This document shows positions 13,701-25,600 of a stretch of DNA of 64,000 bases, in pieces. The DNA comes from Hippophae tibetana. Taxonomy: Eukaryota; Streptophyta; Magnoliopsida; Rosales; Elaeagnaceae. The notes beneath the pieces were generated by a model that had not been told where the DNA came from, ran no database searches, and saw only the letters and a list, made by a program, of their open reading frames with translations. Made by a program: the position numbers and the translations under genes. Location: assembly GCA_037013495.1 (NCBI GenBank), contig CM072811.1, positions 40,625,452 to 40,689,451 of the forward strand, in the 5' to 3' direction. Within the stretch, counting starts at the first letter, position 1. Every line of letters starts with the position of its first letter.

Positions 13701-14335
13701 CCTATTTCATGGTATCTGATAATGTCTTAATAGTTGTTTGTTGACATAGGTGGAGATAATCCTATCACAACATCCAGGAGTTATGAGTCTTGTTGTTGTG
13801 GGAATTCCAGATGCTCGCCTCACGGAGATGGTTGTTGCATGCATTAGAGTAAAAAACAATTGGCACTGGCTCAACAGAAACTTTGTGCAGTCTAATAGAA
13901 AAGATCTTCAGTTATCCAGTGAGATCCTGAGGATTTATTGTAAAGAAAAGAATTTAGCAGGGTATGGCTTTACCTCCACTAGTACTAAACCCCAAAATTC
14001 AAATGTGTCTAGAGAGAAAGTTGCTATGTTAAACGACTATGTACGTAGGGTTGCTGACACAATACACTTACACGTACATGAACACAATTATGATACGGCC
14101 AAAACAATATTGGATTATAATTTGTCCGTAGTTTTATAAATTTAAAGTCTTATTACTATTTATTATTACAAGTACCTGATTCCTTTAAAACTTTTGTAGG
14201 TTTAAGATACCAAAGTTATTTATTTTGTGGAAAAAGCCGTTTCCACTTACCTCAGCTGGAAAAATAAAAAGAGATGAAGTCCGAGTAGAAGCCATGTCTC
14301 ATCTAAAGTCTTTTCATGGCACTAGCAGTTTATGA
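4738..14335 (+). CDS. AAE14: 2-succinylbenzoate-CoA ligase (acyl-activating enzyme 14, MenE type)
   Basis: Coding exons 4738-4937, 5356-5428, 5889-6057, 6158-6253, 12104-12201, 12367-12560, 12906-13033, 13193-13584, 13750-13961 and 14200-14335; every GT-AG junction keeps frame and the product is 565 aa, close to the roughly 560 aa I recall for Arabidopsis AAE14. The enzyme activates o-succinylbenzoate with ATP and CoA in phylloquinone (vitamin K1) synthesis. Visible ANL-family motifs: P-loop [11 protein letters not shown] split by intron 4, SAYGMTE split by intron 7, the TGD of [26 protein letters not shown], and [11 protein letters not shown] with the C-terminal catalytic Lys. The start [13 protein letters not shown] matches the family start, so no long N-terminal extension is needed. 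The last residues are SSL, a non-canonical PTS1-like tripeptide; dual chloroplast/peroxisome location is known for the Arabidopsis enzyme. Intron 4 (5.85 kb) contains a complete Copia element. The exon 9 reading of [11 protein letters not shown] is typical of this variable loop. A 4CL-like ligase is the alternative, but motif order and length favour AAE14. Confidence 0.92.
6380..6615 (+). repeat. 5' LTR of intronic Copia
   Basis: 236 bases, TG...CA ends. It pairs with 11483-11704 over its whole length. It carries a short internal duplication (ATAAATGAG repeated) missing from the other LTR. A TATATATTTG word about 80 bases before its end may be the TATA element. Confidence 0.9.
6616..6627 (+). 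other. Primer-binding site of intronic Copia
   Basis: TGGTATCAGAGC immediately after the 5' LTR is the standard complement of the plant initiator methionine tRNA 3' end used by most plant LTR elements. Confidence 0.9.
7440..11498 (+). pseudogene. Broken gag-pol polyprotein of intronic Copia
   Basis: Gag reads from about 7440 ([11 protein letters not shown]) through a capsid-like stretch to 7981. A basic segment follows with a degenerate zinc knuckle [14 protein letters not shown], where the usual His is Asp. Protease has DSGA ([11 protein letters not shown], about 8252-8285). Integrase has the zinc-binding HSRLGH...CDSC and the core HTDVWG, SDGGGEF and LAERKHRH (8660-9380). Reverse transcriptase starts near 10050 ([10 protein letters not shown]) and has [10 protein letters not shown] and a [11 protein letters not shown] catalytic segment near 10518-10550. 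RNase H runs 10990-11400 ([24 protein letters not shown]). Stops or frame changes occur at least near 7981, 8241, 8520, 9380, 9961, 10234, 10500 and 10624. The 6628-7440 stretch, where the gag N-terminus should be, gives no clear frame. A dead copy. Confidence 0.9.
11483..11704 (+). repeat. 3' LTR of intronic Copia
   Basis: 222 bases beginning TGTTAAGG and ending TTTCA, preceded by a G-rich polypurine tract at about 11473-11482. Same content as the 5' LTR, with about 7% substitutions. Confidence 0.9.
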
Positions 14336-15090
14336 TTTGAACTTTGAAGTGTGTATTTTGTAAGCTGTTGTAGTTCATATTTACTAAGTTGATCCCTCAA
14401 CTTGCATTATGTAATATTCCAATTCTTTTTATTTTAAAAATGATACTTATATTTTGTATTTAATTATATACATATACATATACATATATATATTCAGTTT
14501 TAAATAATTCTATTTAATTTAATTGAAAAATAAAAATAAAAAAATTTGTTATTATGGGTCACTTTTTAATAATAATATAATTAAATTGTTACAAAAAATA
14601 AATATAAGACTTAAGTGTTATTTTTACAATAATTAAAAGATATTGATAATATTTTTTTTTAATTATATTCCGAAAAATTCACTCATACTCTTATAGTTCA
14701 TATTTTCTTCATAAATGTTCTTAATGTTTGAAAAAATATCTATAATAACACTGAGGCTAAACATATGATTACAAATAGCTTTATCAGTAAGAATGTTAAT
14801 TTTTTTTATTGTATCTCACCTATTTTTTGTTAAATCATTAAAATATCCTTTAAAAAATATATTTACTTATTCATTATGTTTGTTATGATTAAAAAATAAA
14901 ATCTATGTTAAGAAAAGATACATAAAAAATATAAAAAATTGTTTAAATTTATTTTAAAATATAGTTCTAAAAATTAATCTATTTTTTTTATTTCTTTCAT
15001 TATATCTTTTCCTCTCTCATGGTTAATTTTTTTAAAATATTTTATGTTGTCCAAATATTTTTCTCACTATTAACATTTATTGGTGAGAGA
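14336..15090. other. AT-rich 3' flank of the AAE14-like gene, no gene seen
   Basis: Contains the presumed 3' UTR, then poly-T and TATATA-rich DNA (for example 14465-14492). No frame, transposon end or RNA gene was recognised. Confidence 0.5.
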
Positions 15091-15099
15091 GGGTTGTGG

Positions 15100-16340
15100 T
15101 TGTCATATTGGATCACGATGAAAATTGTTTTGAGTACTCTATAAGGATGGACTTCAAAGTAACTAACAATGTTGTAGAATATGAAGTGGTCATCTCTGAA
15201 GTCATGACCTCAAAAAAGCTCAGAGCAAATAGTATTATATTACATAATGACTCACAATTGATGGTTAACTAATATATAGGCACGTTTAAAGCCAAAGATA
15301 GTAAAATGTGAACGTACGTAGAGCGATTGAAAAAATAATGTTCAAACTTTGCTAACTTTGAGATAAAGTAGATACCAAGAGATGAGAACAGTCATGCTGA
15401 CGCCTTAGCTACCCTAGTTGTTTTGTGTGAAGTTACTAGCAACATGATAATCCCAGTAACCATTCTCGTAGAGGCTAGCATGGAAGAAGCAAAAAAAAAC
15501 TCTTGGAAATGTTTATAAGGTCACCACTCTTTAGTTTGCACCATTCCACGACTTTCTCAAAAATGAGAGCTTGCCTAAAGACAATAAAAAGGTAAAATAA
15601 ATCAAGTCAAAGATCATACTATATATGATATAATATGATAAGTTATACTGTAAAATAGTCTTAGGACCCTAGATTCCTATGTAGAGTTAAAGAATGCTCA
15701 ATATGAGTCATTTATAAGGCTCATAAAAAGAGTGGTTCTTATTCAAGTGAAAGACAGTTATCATAACACAGATCATGAGACAAGGTTATTACTGGCCAAC
15801 AATGCTAGCAAACTATGTGAAGCACACTCAAGCGTCTGATAAGTGTCAAATGTTTGCTTTGTGTTCCTATGTACTATCAACATGGATGATATATTTCATC
15901 AGTCCATAGTCGTTCTTTAAATAAGGGTTTGATATAGTTGATCCATTAACACAAGGAATGAGTCAGATGAAGTTTTTGCTAGTTGCCATGGATTATTTCA
16001 CAAAATGGATTGAAGTTGAGCTTATAAGAAGAATAAGAGAGAAGAAGATCATTCGGTTCATATGGAAGAACACAATATACTGCTTTAGCTTGCCCAGGAA
16101 AATTGTCACTAACAATGAGAAATAGTTCGTGGGTTGCAACATCAAGGAATTCACCTCAAAGTACAACATTAAACTATGTCATTTAACCCCATATTATCTG
16201 CTAGCAAATTGTCAAGTAGAATCTTCAAATAAATTGATATTAAACCTATCAAAAAAGAAATTGGAAACTACTAAAGAAAAGTGGGCGAAAGAGCTACCTG
16301 GTGTGTTGTGGGCTATCAGAACTAGTCCTCGATGATAACT
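15100..16340 (+). pseudogene. Ty3/gypsy RNase H-integrase relic (Tat-lineage-like)
   Basis: Translated fragments in several frames follow gypsy order. RNase H-like VTNNVVEYEVVISEV and LHNDSQLMVN (15160-15270), then IPRDENSHADALATL-like residues near 15375-15415. The integrase zinc domain reads QGYYWPTMLANYVKHTQ and KCQMF (15780-15860). The integrase core reads GFDIVDPLTQG and LLVAMDYFTKWIEVE (15930-16020), then CQVESSNK and EKWAKELPGVLWAIRTSPR (16190-16335). A stop at 16123 and several frameshifts kill it. RNase H and integrase of this sequence type, with the downstream array and antisense ORF, suggest the Tat group. The 5' half (LTR, gag, protease, reverse transcriptase) is missing from the window. 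Confidence 0.8.
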
Positions 16341-16824
16341 AATGAAACACTTTTCTCTCTTGTATACAAGATAAAATATATAATCCCTACAAAAGTAAGG
16401 TTGCCCACAATGAGGTCAGACTTAACCAAAGATCAAAACTCTTCAGAAAGGGCGATCGAATTCGTTTTAGTGAAAGATAAAAGAGATTAAGCCTTTAGGA
16501 AAATAGTGGAACAAAAGATAAGTATGATAGATTACTACAATAAAGTCGTACGATTCATCATTCTTTGTAGAGGATTGGGTGATTATAATAGTCTTTCCTA
16601 AAAAAAGAATTGATGGTAGGAAAGTTAGGTGTAAACTAGGAAAACCCATACCAAGTAAATGAGGTGACACTCGTCAAAGCATACGTATTACAGAATACAT
16701 AAGGCGTAGAAGAAAGCATGAGTTAGAATGCTTGACACTTGAAAACAAATACAATTTTTAATATGTAGACCAATACTTGTTTCTTATATGAAAATATTTT
16801 CTTTTGAAATGTAGAAATCTTGCC

Positions 16825-17735
16825 AGTAATTAAGCTAAGAGCTGATCACCTCGGTTAAGAACCAGGTAGAATGTTTGAGCCCAATGATTTGATTAAAAAA
16901 TGATCTAATCACTTCAATTAGGAACCAGGTAGAATACTTGGGAATATGCTTTGGTCCTAAGAAGCTGGAATTACTAGCTCTAGTCAACAAGATAAGCCAA
17001 TGATTAGACCAGAGTTGATTATCTTGGTCAAGAACCAGGTAGAATGCTTAGGCCTAATGATTTGATTAAAACACAAGCTAATCATCTCGGTTATGAGCCA
17101 AGTAGAATACTCAGGCATATGTTTTGGTCTTGGGTAGTTGGAATCACCAACTCTAGTCACTAAGTTAAGCCAGTGGTTAGGCCATAAGTTGATCACCTTG
17201 ATCAAGAACAAAACAAAATGCTTGGGCTTAATGATCTAATTAAAACACGAGATGATCACCTCGGTTAAGAACTAGGTAAAATGCTCAAGCATATGCTTTG
17301 GTCTTGGAAAACTTGAATCACTAACTCTAGTCACAAAGCTAAGCCATTAATTGAATGAGCTGGTCATATCGATCAAGAATTAGGTAAAACTGTTGGACAT
17401 GAGCTGATAATCTTGATCAAGAACCAAGTAAAATGTTTGGGAATATGCTTTAGTCTTGAGAATTTGAAATCACTAACTCCAACCACTAAGCCAAGCCATT
17501 AATTAAGCGCATGAATTGATCGACTCAGTCAAGAATCTGGTAGAGTGCTCGAGCATAATGATTTGATTAAAACATAAGTTAATCACCTTGATCAAGAATC
17601 AGGTAGAACACTCAAGCATATGTTTTGGTCCTAGGAAGTTAGAATCACCAAATTCAGTCACCAAGCTAAGCCAATGGTTAGGCCACAAGCTGATCACCTC
17701 AATTATAAACCAGGAAATATGCTCGGGCATGTGAC
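16825..17735 (+). repeat. About five copies of a ~174-bp degenerate tandem repeat
   Basis: The anchor words GCTTTGGTC/GTTTTGGTC occur at about 16951, 17124, 17298, 17450 and 17625, giving steps of 173, 174, 152 and 175 bases. Each unit carries the phrase GCTGATCACCTCGGTTAAG followed by AACCAGGTAGAATGCT, usually twice in diverged form, so the unit is itself a dimer. The array lies between the gypsy integrase and the antisense ORF, where Tat-type elements often carry noncoding tandem repeats. Divergence between copies shows it is old. Confidence 0.85.
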
Positions 17736-17869
17736 TAATGAATAATCCATTTAAATAACAATATTTATTTCATAGATCGAGCTTACAAATTCCACAAGTA
17801 AGGATCTATTATATAAAATAAAGAGGTAATATAGGCTTGTGGATAGAGGAATGACTAAGGCTTTGTGTT

Positions 17870-20860
17870 TTTCTTCAAAATCCCTTCAAACTCTTCGCCA
17901 TGCAATCAGGATCACGATCCTCTATCCCCTCATTCACTAAAGGAAAATTGTTGGCTTGAATCTTGCCAACATATTTGGATATCTCATTGCTCATTTGTAA
18001 CGAGGTTAAGCTTGAACTTGTACTCAATCGTTCCAATTCCTCGACAACGTTCATAACTTTAAGGAACACCTTCTCACCTCGATTTAGGTAAAAATTGGTT
18101 CAGTCTACCTTTCCATCTACCATCGTAGCCATATTCAGCATCATTTTCCTTTTATGAGCTTGTGTTTGAGCCACTTCATCTTTACAAAACTCAATCTCAT
18201 ACTTGAACTGATCACAAAATGATATATTGTCCTTGTTTAATGCTAGATTGGTCCTTAATTTGGCCACCTTAGTGGTAATTTTGGCATTTTTTTGTTTCAA
18301 AATGTGTGCTAAATATTTTTTTATCCAATCAACTTCCATGATATTTAAGGAAAAAACAAGTATGCTTACAATGTTGGTGCTTCAAAGCAACCAATGCTCT
18401 CTTTTTATATATACTTCAATAAGTAACATATTACCTTATATAGAGTAGATTTTGGGATGACTAAATGGATAAATATCTGAAATTCAATATGGGTAGAAGT
18501 CAATATCAGAAATGTGTGCCATAAATAGCACAAAACTATACATATATGTATTCGTATAAAAAATATTAAAAAAACAAAAATGAATGAACAATTCAATAAA
18601 TTCATATTAAAGTCAAAATCATTACAAGAGGGAGATCGAATTTTACAAATATCTAGCTTGAATCTATTACAAACTTAAACATTCACAAAAAAAATGTTGT
18701 GCACATCTTCAACACCTACCTCAGGCTCACCTTCATCCTCTTCGTATTTTTCATCATCTATCTGAGTTGGTGAACCTGGTGGTGTGACTGGAATGTTAAG
18801 AATTTCATAATAATATCTGCCCATCGTTTTCTTCTTGGCTCTTCCTTAAATAAGCCCATGGTTATACTATAACTTATCTAAGCATTATCCTTTAAATAAT
18901 CATTTCAATTGTTCAGATTGTGCCTTGTTTGTTTAAGCTTGTGCTTAGTCTCTTCCAATTTGACTTTTACTTTTTTTCTCCACCTATTTGACCTCATTGA
19001 GCTTTATAGTATACTTATTAAGCTTCTTGGTAGCTCAGATAAATTTTCCTCCTTATCAAGGGCCTTATCCTCCCATTGATTGGTTTGTGTCACTTTCATA
19101 GCTAGTTTAGCTCGTGTCGAGGCATGGTTCTCTTTTTATTTCTCAAGCTTTAACTTTAATTTCTCATCCTCTTTCACCTTGTACAACTCGTGCATAAGTA
19201 ATGACTAAAAAAAGATGGTGGTGAGAATGAAGGAATAAAAGGTACGAGGATAACCAAAGAATGTACGAGGATAACCAAAGAATATAAGAGGATAACCAAA
19301 AAATGTTTTACACCCCAAGCTCTTTTTACCTGGAAATAAAGGAGAGGTGATGTATAATATGACCCACATAGCCTAAGGCCACACCTTTGGGCTCACTTTG
19401 AATGGAGTCCTTAATAGCTTATTTCCTCGTATCTCTAGCACCAAGAGGTGGTGTGGGTTAGCTTAAGGAGGCTGGCAAAGGTGAGGTCATAATTTCCATG
19501 CTTTGAGGAATATGTTCCTTAATAACGATGCCTGAGCCCTTTTTTTCTTGGGTAGGGCTGGAGCATCATGTTTGTCCCTACTTGACCCTTTACTCATCTT
19601 TTTGGATTTTGATGAACCCGTTATTTTCTCTCGTGCTAACCTAACAAGCATCTTCTTGGGATCAAGCTCCATTGCTATAAAAATGTATTAGTAAAAAATC
19701 AAGTAACCAAAAATGAGCACAAGCTAATAAAGAAGTGAGCTCAACCATCATCTAGACACACTTCAAAACCACCCCAAAAGTCACCCGATGGAGTTTTACG
19801 TCAATTTATTGCTCCACATGCTCGTATGATTCTAGTTGGAGAAGGAATAAAGCTCAAACTCATCAATCCACAAGCTAAAAATAAGGGTGTTATTAAAAGA
19901 TCTTTCCAAGGTATATGGTCGGGTAAATAATTCTAGACGTAAGCTAATCTATCCTTGGCCTCAGGGCTTAAGTTCATAATGTATACGCTCATATTTTTTT
20001 ATCACGAGCTTGACATCGACCCATGAACTTCTTACAAGACTTTTATCACTTTTGTGGGTCTCGTACTGACATGAGACATAGAAAAAATATTGCTTCCAAT
20101 TTCTCTCATTTTTAGGAAGCACGCCGTTTAAATCCATGTCTTGCATAGTTGACATGTAGACTCAAACTATGTCACTAGGGTTCACTTTCAACATGTATGT
20201 TTCATTAAACTCAAGCATTTTCAATTTCAACCTGAGCTCTTTGCATATTAATATGAGTCAGATAAGATACCTTTATCCATTTGGTTGTGGTTGATTAGGT
20301 GCAAGTTGTGGCCTTATTAAGAATTTACTCACAAATGGATACAAGAGAAACTTGAGCCCGAGTTATAGACCTTTTTCGTAGAAAGCTATCCAACCCTTAG
20401 GAATGAGATCATTATCTTTAGCATTTGGGCTAAGAATCATGATGTTGATGGTTTGTGATATCTTGTATGACTTTTCGATCCTTTCCTCATCCCTTTGTAT
20501 TAAACCATTAGTAACTTCTTTGACTATCTAACTCTCAGCACGACTAGTTGGTTCCTCGATCCCTTGTTGGTGTTCTTTTTTTTTCTCCACTCTTAAAGAG
20601 ATATTTGTGAGTGAGGGACACTTAACCTAATTATAGGGGTGGTTTGTGGTCGAGCTATAGTAGAGTTTTCTTGTTGAGCACTTGGCATGTCTTCATTTTT
20701 CTCGGACGTGCTCTCATCTAAGAAGGACCTCAAGATCACATTCTCTTCTTCGTTTTAGCATGAGGGATATTGGGGAATAGTTCAAGAGGAAGAGCCCGAA
20801 AAGGATGAGGGAAGAATTGGTTTACCTATAGATCTACTTACTATTTCTCTACCTATGTTT
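17870..20860 (-). pseudogene. Antisense additional ORF: gypsy-type transposase-like (Transposase_28-like) protein, decayed
   Basis: Read on the minus strand from about 20860 down, fragments give an acidic/Ser-rich leader, then IPKGWIAFYEKG and LLYPFVSKFLIRPQLAPNQ, then WKQYFFYVS (about 20050-20110), the hallmark order of the plant 'putative gypsy-type transposon' domain. Downstream, the Lys-rich stretch SSKSKKMSKGSSRDKHD (19487-19672) and coiled-coil-like segments (18100-18339 and 17875-18069, many Glu/Lys/Leu) form the usual C-terminal half. Many stops break the frame. It is opposite in strand to the integrase to its left; antisense extra ORFs between integrase and 3' LTR are known in Tat-lineage elements such as Grande. 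I infer it belongs to the same decayed element. Its function is unknown. Confidence 0.65.
19242..19304. repeat. Three copies of a 21-bp tandem repeat
   Basis: GTACGAGGATAACCAAAGAAT at 19242 and 19263, with a diverged third copy at 19284. Lies inside the antisense ORF relic. Confidence 0.85.
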
Positions 20861-20879
20861 GCTATGAGAAAATAAAGAA

Positions 20880-22380
20880 TAAAGGAAAAAAGATAAAGAT
20901 GAGTCAAAAAATTACCTAGAGTCAAGGAAGAAAATTAAGAATTGACCAGAAAATAATTAGACTTGGTTAAACACGAGGAAAAATCTTGTAAGAGTTGAGC
21001 AAAGATGATTAATATTGACCTGAGTATCTTACCACACGAGCAATAAAGTATCAAAGCTCGAGGTGAAGCTATAAAGAGATTTTTTTGAGGAAATTGAGTT
21101 GGTTTTTTAGAAATTGTGAAATGAATGCCTTGTCTCCCTTTTAATATATATGCTTGAATTTTCTCTCTCCAATCAACTGGTAAATCAAAAGGTTACTAGA
21201 GCATTGATTTGAGCATGCAAGATTAGTTTAGATCCCTTTTTTGACATTTTATTTACCCTGATTCTTACTCTTCTGTGTCATTTGAAGAACCGAGCTAATA
21301 GAATACAATGACTTGATATTTGAGCATAAGGTATGACTTGTTTTCTAGTTTTTTATAATGCTCGAGCCTTGAATCATGCCTACGCCTTAAACTTGGACAT
21401 TCGAAGCATAAGCTTAAACTTAACATGCAACAACCAACTTAGACTTACCATGTTGTGCGCTTAGATTAGATAATGCTTTTATTATTGTAACATTATGACA
21501 CATACTGATGTACTCCTATGAAATCGACATGTGTATATATAAATGCTATATATATATATATGAACATGTTCATAAATCAGACACATTCACTCATATATAT
21601 AATATCTCTCTAGTTTTTCTCTAAAACGAATTATGTTTAACACGTATTATTTTAAATATAAATTATTTTGTTAAAATATTCATCATTAATTTATCCAATA
21701 TCTTAAGTATATTGTTACTAAATACTACATATATTAATTATAATATCATTTGATATAGTTAATTTAGTATATTGTATTCAAACATAGACCTAGTTTAAGT
21801 TTATTTCATAGATTTAAAAATTCGTACCATAATTACATAAGATATTTTCCTATAATCATATAAAATACATAATAAATTAAGTTTTATACTTTTAGGAATG
21901 AATTAAAATTTATATTACCTTACCACTTTATATATTAAATTAGACTTGTCATAAATGAATAGTCAAACTATGAAATCTTATCAACTTAAAATATTTATAT
22001 GTCCTTAATTAGAGTTTTTGTGAAATTACTATTTGCAAAACCCTTTTAGCCTTAGTGAAATTACCATTTGTTTTTGAAGGGAAAAAAAACTTACAGTATC
22101 TTATATGATATTAAGTATTTGTGACTTTGTAAGTATATATAATGTTAAGTATATGTGTAATTATGTAATTAGTATAATTATAATTAAAATGATAATTTTT
22201 TTATTAAATGAAATTATATTAATATGAGTATATTTATGAATAATATTTGGTAAAATTATTTATATAACTTTTACTCAAATATTTTTTTTACTAAAAACTT
22301 TTCATCGCATATTTAAAACGCAATTTTAGATAAGTAGTACAATTCCTAACGTCAGTCTTAATCTTAAACATTTGCTTTGT
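20880..22380. other. AT-rich stretch, possible unrecognised 3' LTR, no gene seen
   Basis: From 20880 to about 21480 composition still resembles the gypsy relic and could hold its 3' LTR, but without a partner LTR no boundary can be drawn. From 21500 on it is AT-rich with (TA)n runs (21550-21562) and no frame. Confidence 0.4.
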
Positions 22381-22637
22381 CGCCTAGATTCGGATCCACT
22401 TAACTTACCCGATCCGGTAGGCATTGGCTTCTTACTTTTGGCATCGGACTATTGCAAAACCCTTGATTGTTCTCGCGAAATAGAACCATAAGCTTATTGT
22501 AGTCAATCGAAGGCCTAAACCCAAATTGAATCGCCCAAATCGTAACCCCTATTTCCCGTCTGTCTCTATTTCTTTCTCTCACTTTCCTCGCCCTCCATCA
22601 ATAGCACTTCCAACCTAGCTCTTTGGCTTCGCTCTAC

Positions 22638-22645
22638 AAACCCTA
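22638..22645 (+). promoter_or_regulatory. Telo-box in the 5' leader of the SRRM1-like gene
   Basis: AAACCCTA lies five bases before the start codon. Telo-boxes are common near the transcription start of plant genes for translation and RNA processing, which fits this gene. Activity is not shown by sequence. Confidence 0.5.
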
Positions 22646-22649
22646 GAAA

Positions 22650-25600
22650 ATGTCTGGCGGGTTTTTCCGGGTATGTTTTTGTTTTTGTATTCCTGTCCAG
22701 TTTCGTACTTGATTCGATTGATGCATTCTGTTTATGTTTTACTTAATTCAATAATTATTGGTCAAGTGCTCTATTACTATAATGCCCATGTGAAGTTGAT
22801 TGGTCTTGTGTTGGATAATATACTGATTTTGATTATTCAGGGCACGTCGGCCGATCAAGACACCCGGTTCTCGAATAAGCAAGCGAAGTTGATGAAATCG
22901 CAGAAATTCCCTCCTGAGTTGGAGCATTTGGTTTGTTGTCTCCTTTCAGTCTCTTTTTTAATATTATTTTTTCTCTATTAAACTGTTTTAGATTTTCTTT
23001 TAGTTATGGGTATGTTTTAACTTAATTTAAGAAGGTTGAAATGTTGTCTTTCACCTCCCTGGGGTGTTGAATTATTTTTGCACTATAATCATGTTGTAGG
23101 TTGACATGACAAAGGTGAGCAATGATGTCATGCGGCCATGGATTGCTAATAGGGTGACTGAACTTCTCGGCTTTGAAGATGAAGTACTGATAAACTTTAT
23201 TTATGGGCTTTTGGATGGAAAGGTACTCCAATTTAGCACATCGCAGTTATTTACCCATCTAGAAAGTAGCTCAAATGTAATTAAAGTCCAAACTTTAGTA
23301 TATTAAGTTCTTGCTCTTGTATGAATCCAAGACCATCTCATAAATCTTTAGTCATACTCTCCTTCCTGTTTTGGGTAGTTAATATAATGAAATACGTATT
23401 GCTTGACCCAGTGACTAAATAATAACATACTTATATCTATTGCTTGACCCAGTGACCAAATAATAACATACTTATATCTATTGCTTGACCCAGTGACCAA
23501 AAATAATAATATATTTATATCTATTGTTTGACCAAGGTCTTTTATTCTTTTCACTTTTCCATTTAAGATTTAAACTGCATCTGATTGACAAATTTTTGCA
23601 GGTGGTGAATGGAAAGGAGGTTCAGATTCAACTTACTGGTTTTATGGAAAAGAATACTGGAAAGTTTATGAAGGAGCTTTGGACGCTTCTCTTAAGTGCC
23701 CAGAAAAACACCAGTGGTGTTCCTCAGCAGTTCTTGGATGCCAAGCAAGAAGAAACTAGGAAAAGGAAGGTTAGTGTGCATTTGAGAATCACTTTATGGT
23801 TTTACCCTGTTTGCACATAAGACTGCTTTCTTATTATATTTGTACTATGGATTCTCACAGGAGGAGACAGATCGGTTAGCAAACGAAATTCAGAGAAAGA
23901 AAGATAAGGAGAGTAAAGAGCTTGAAGAGGAGAGATTGAAGAAAATGGTAAAAATATTTTTTTATGCTGGAGTTGCACTCTCTGTAGCTGAATTTTTGTT
24001 TTTAACTACTGTTTTTTCATCCATTCAGCTAGCTTCTGCAATTATTTGGGTTCATTCCTTTACCTCAAACTACTGTAGGATGGAGGGCTTGAAATAAAGG
24101 CTAGTAATGCTTCTTTGGAGCCAAAATCAAAGCATACATTGTCAAAAGCTTCAAATGATCGTTCTGAGGATGATAAAATAACTGATAAGCGGAATGGTGT
24201 GAGTTCAAGGAACGGGTAAGGCGGGTTTGATGACTTGGTAACTTTTTTTGCAGCTATGCTTGTTAATATTAATTTGTGTGACCAAAGCTTGCATTTCATG
24301 AGATTCATTGCTATGAGTTTACAACTCTAATAGTCTAACAGAATGTAGAATTCTTGGTTTTCAGTTGAAGCTGTGTTAAGTATTTATCCTTTTGTTGATA
24401 GTTTGTGTTTGAAGATAAAGGTGTATGACTATCAGTATAATAGTCTTATACTGGGTTGTGAGATCTCTGCCTTTGGCTGGACCTTCTTTGTCTACTCATA
24501 TATAAATATATTACGTTCTTTCAATTGTTGAACCAGATTTCTTTGTTGCATGTAGAAACTTATTAACTGTGACTATATTCTGCTTACTTTAGTCTTATGC
24601 AATTCTATTTAATTGTAAATTTATATAGTAGAAGCTCGCTGACAAGATCAATCAGCAAGTCACGTTCAAATAGCAGAAGTAATTCCAGGTATGTGAGGGT
24701 TTTTTTCCCTCCCTCCCTCTCGTTGTGTTGAAAACTTATCCAGAATTGTCATATACCACAGCTGTTGAGATTTTGTTCTTTTATAGAGTACGCGATTCTC
24801 TTTTATGTATATCATTTTTGAAATACATGGTAGAAAATTCCATATATGTTTGTTTTGAAATTTTTTGTTACTCATATAAGATCAGAATTTACATAGAATA
24901 GTTTTGAGTTTTTTTTAATGCTTTTCTTTTTTTAAATGCCTTTCCCCCCTCCATTTTATCTGTGTATGTATATAACATCTGACCTTAGCTATCATTGTTT
25001 AGTGAAAGAAATAGGTCAAGGAGTCTATCTAGGTCACTGAAAGCACACAAGCGCTCCATTTCTTCTGAAAGGGTTTACTACTCTCCACGAAGAGGGTCTA
25101 TTACACCTCGTCGGAGGCGTTTCAAACAAATATCACTTTCTCCGAAAAGAGGAAGGTCAAGATCATTTTCTCTATCACCTTCTCCTAGACAGCGGAGATC
25201 ACCATCACCTGTTCGTCGTCGCAGGTCGCCATCACCTACTCGTCGTCCTAGATCGCCATCACCTTATCGTCGTCGTAGATCGCCATCACCATCTCGTCGC
25301 CGCAGATCCCCATCACCATATCGTCGCCGCAGATCCCCATCACCATATCGTCGTCGTAGATCCCCTTCACCTATACGCCGCCATAGGTCACCATCACCTA
25401 TGCGCCGTCGTAGGTCGCCCTCCCTTTTACGTCGTAACAAATCACCTTCACCTATGAGACGTCGTAGATCACCCTCACTTGTAAGTCATCGAATTTCGCC
25501 ATTGCCTGTGCGACATCGTGTCTCACGTTCTCCGGCTCGACGCTATATCTCACCACCACCAATGCGGCGTCGTAGATCACCATCACCTTTGAGGCATCCT

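Noticed and set aside
16984..17211. Minus-strand frame with repeated WP/H motifs
   Set aside because: Produced by the 174-bp tandem array.
21480..21620. TA-rich palindromic stretch considered as a MITE
   Set aside because: No matching terminal inverted repeats or target duplication could be found.
23398..23533. Regularly spaced repeats that could suggest a CRISPR array
   Set aside because: Adjacent copies with no unique spacers, inside a plant intron. The same applies to the arrays at 44831, 16825 and 62585.
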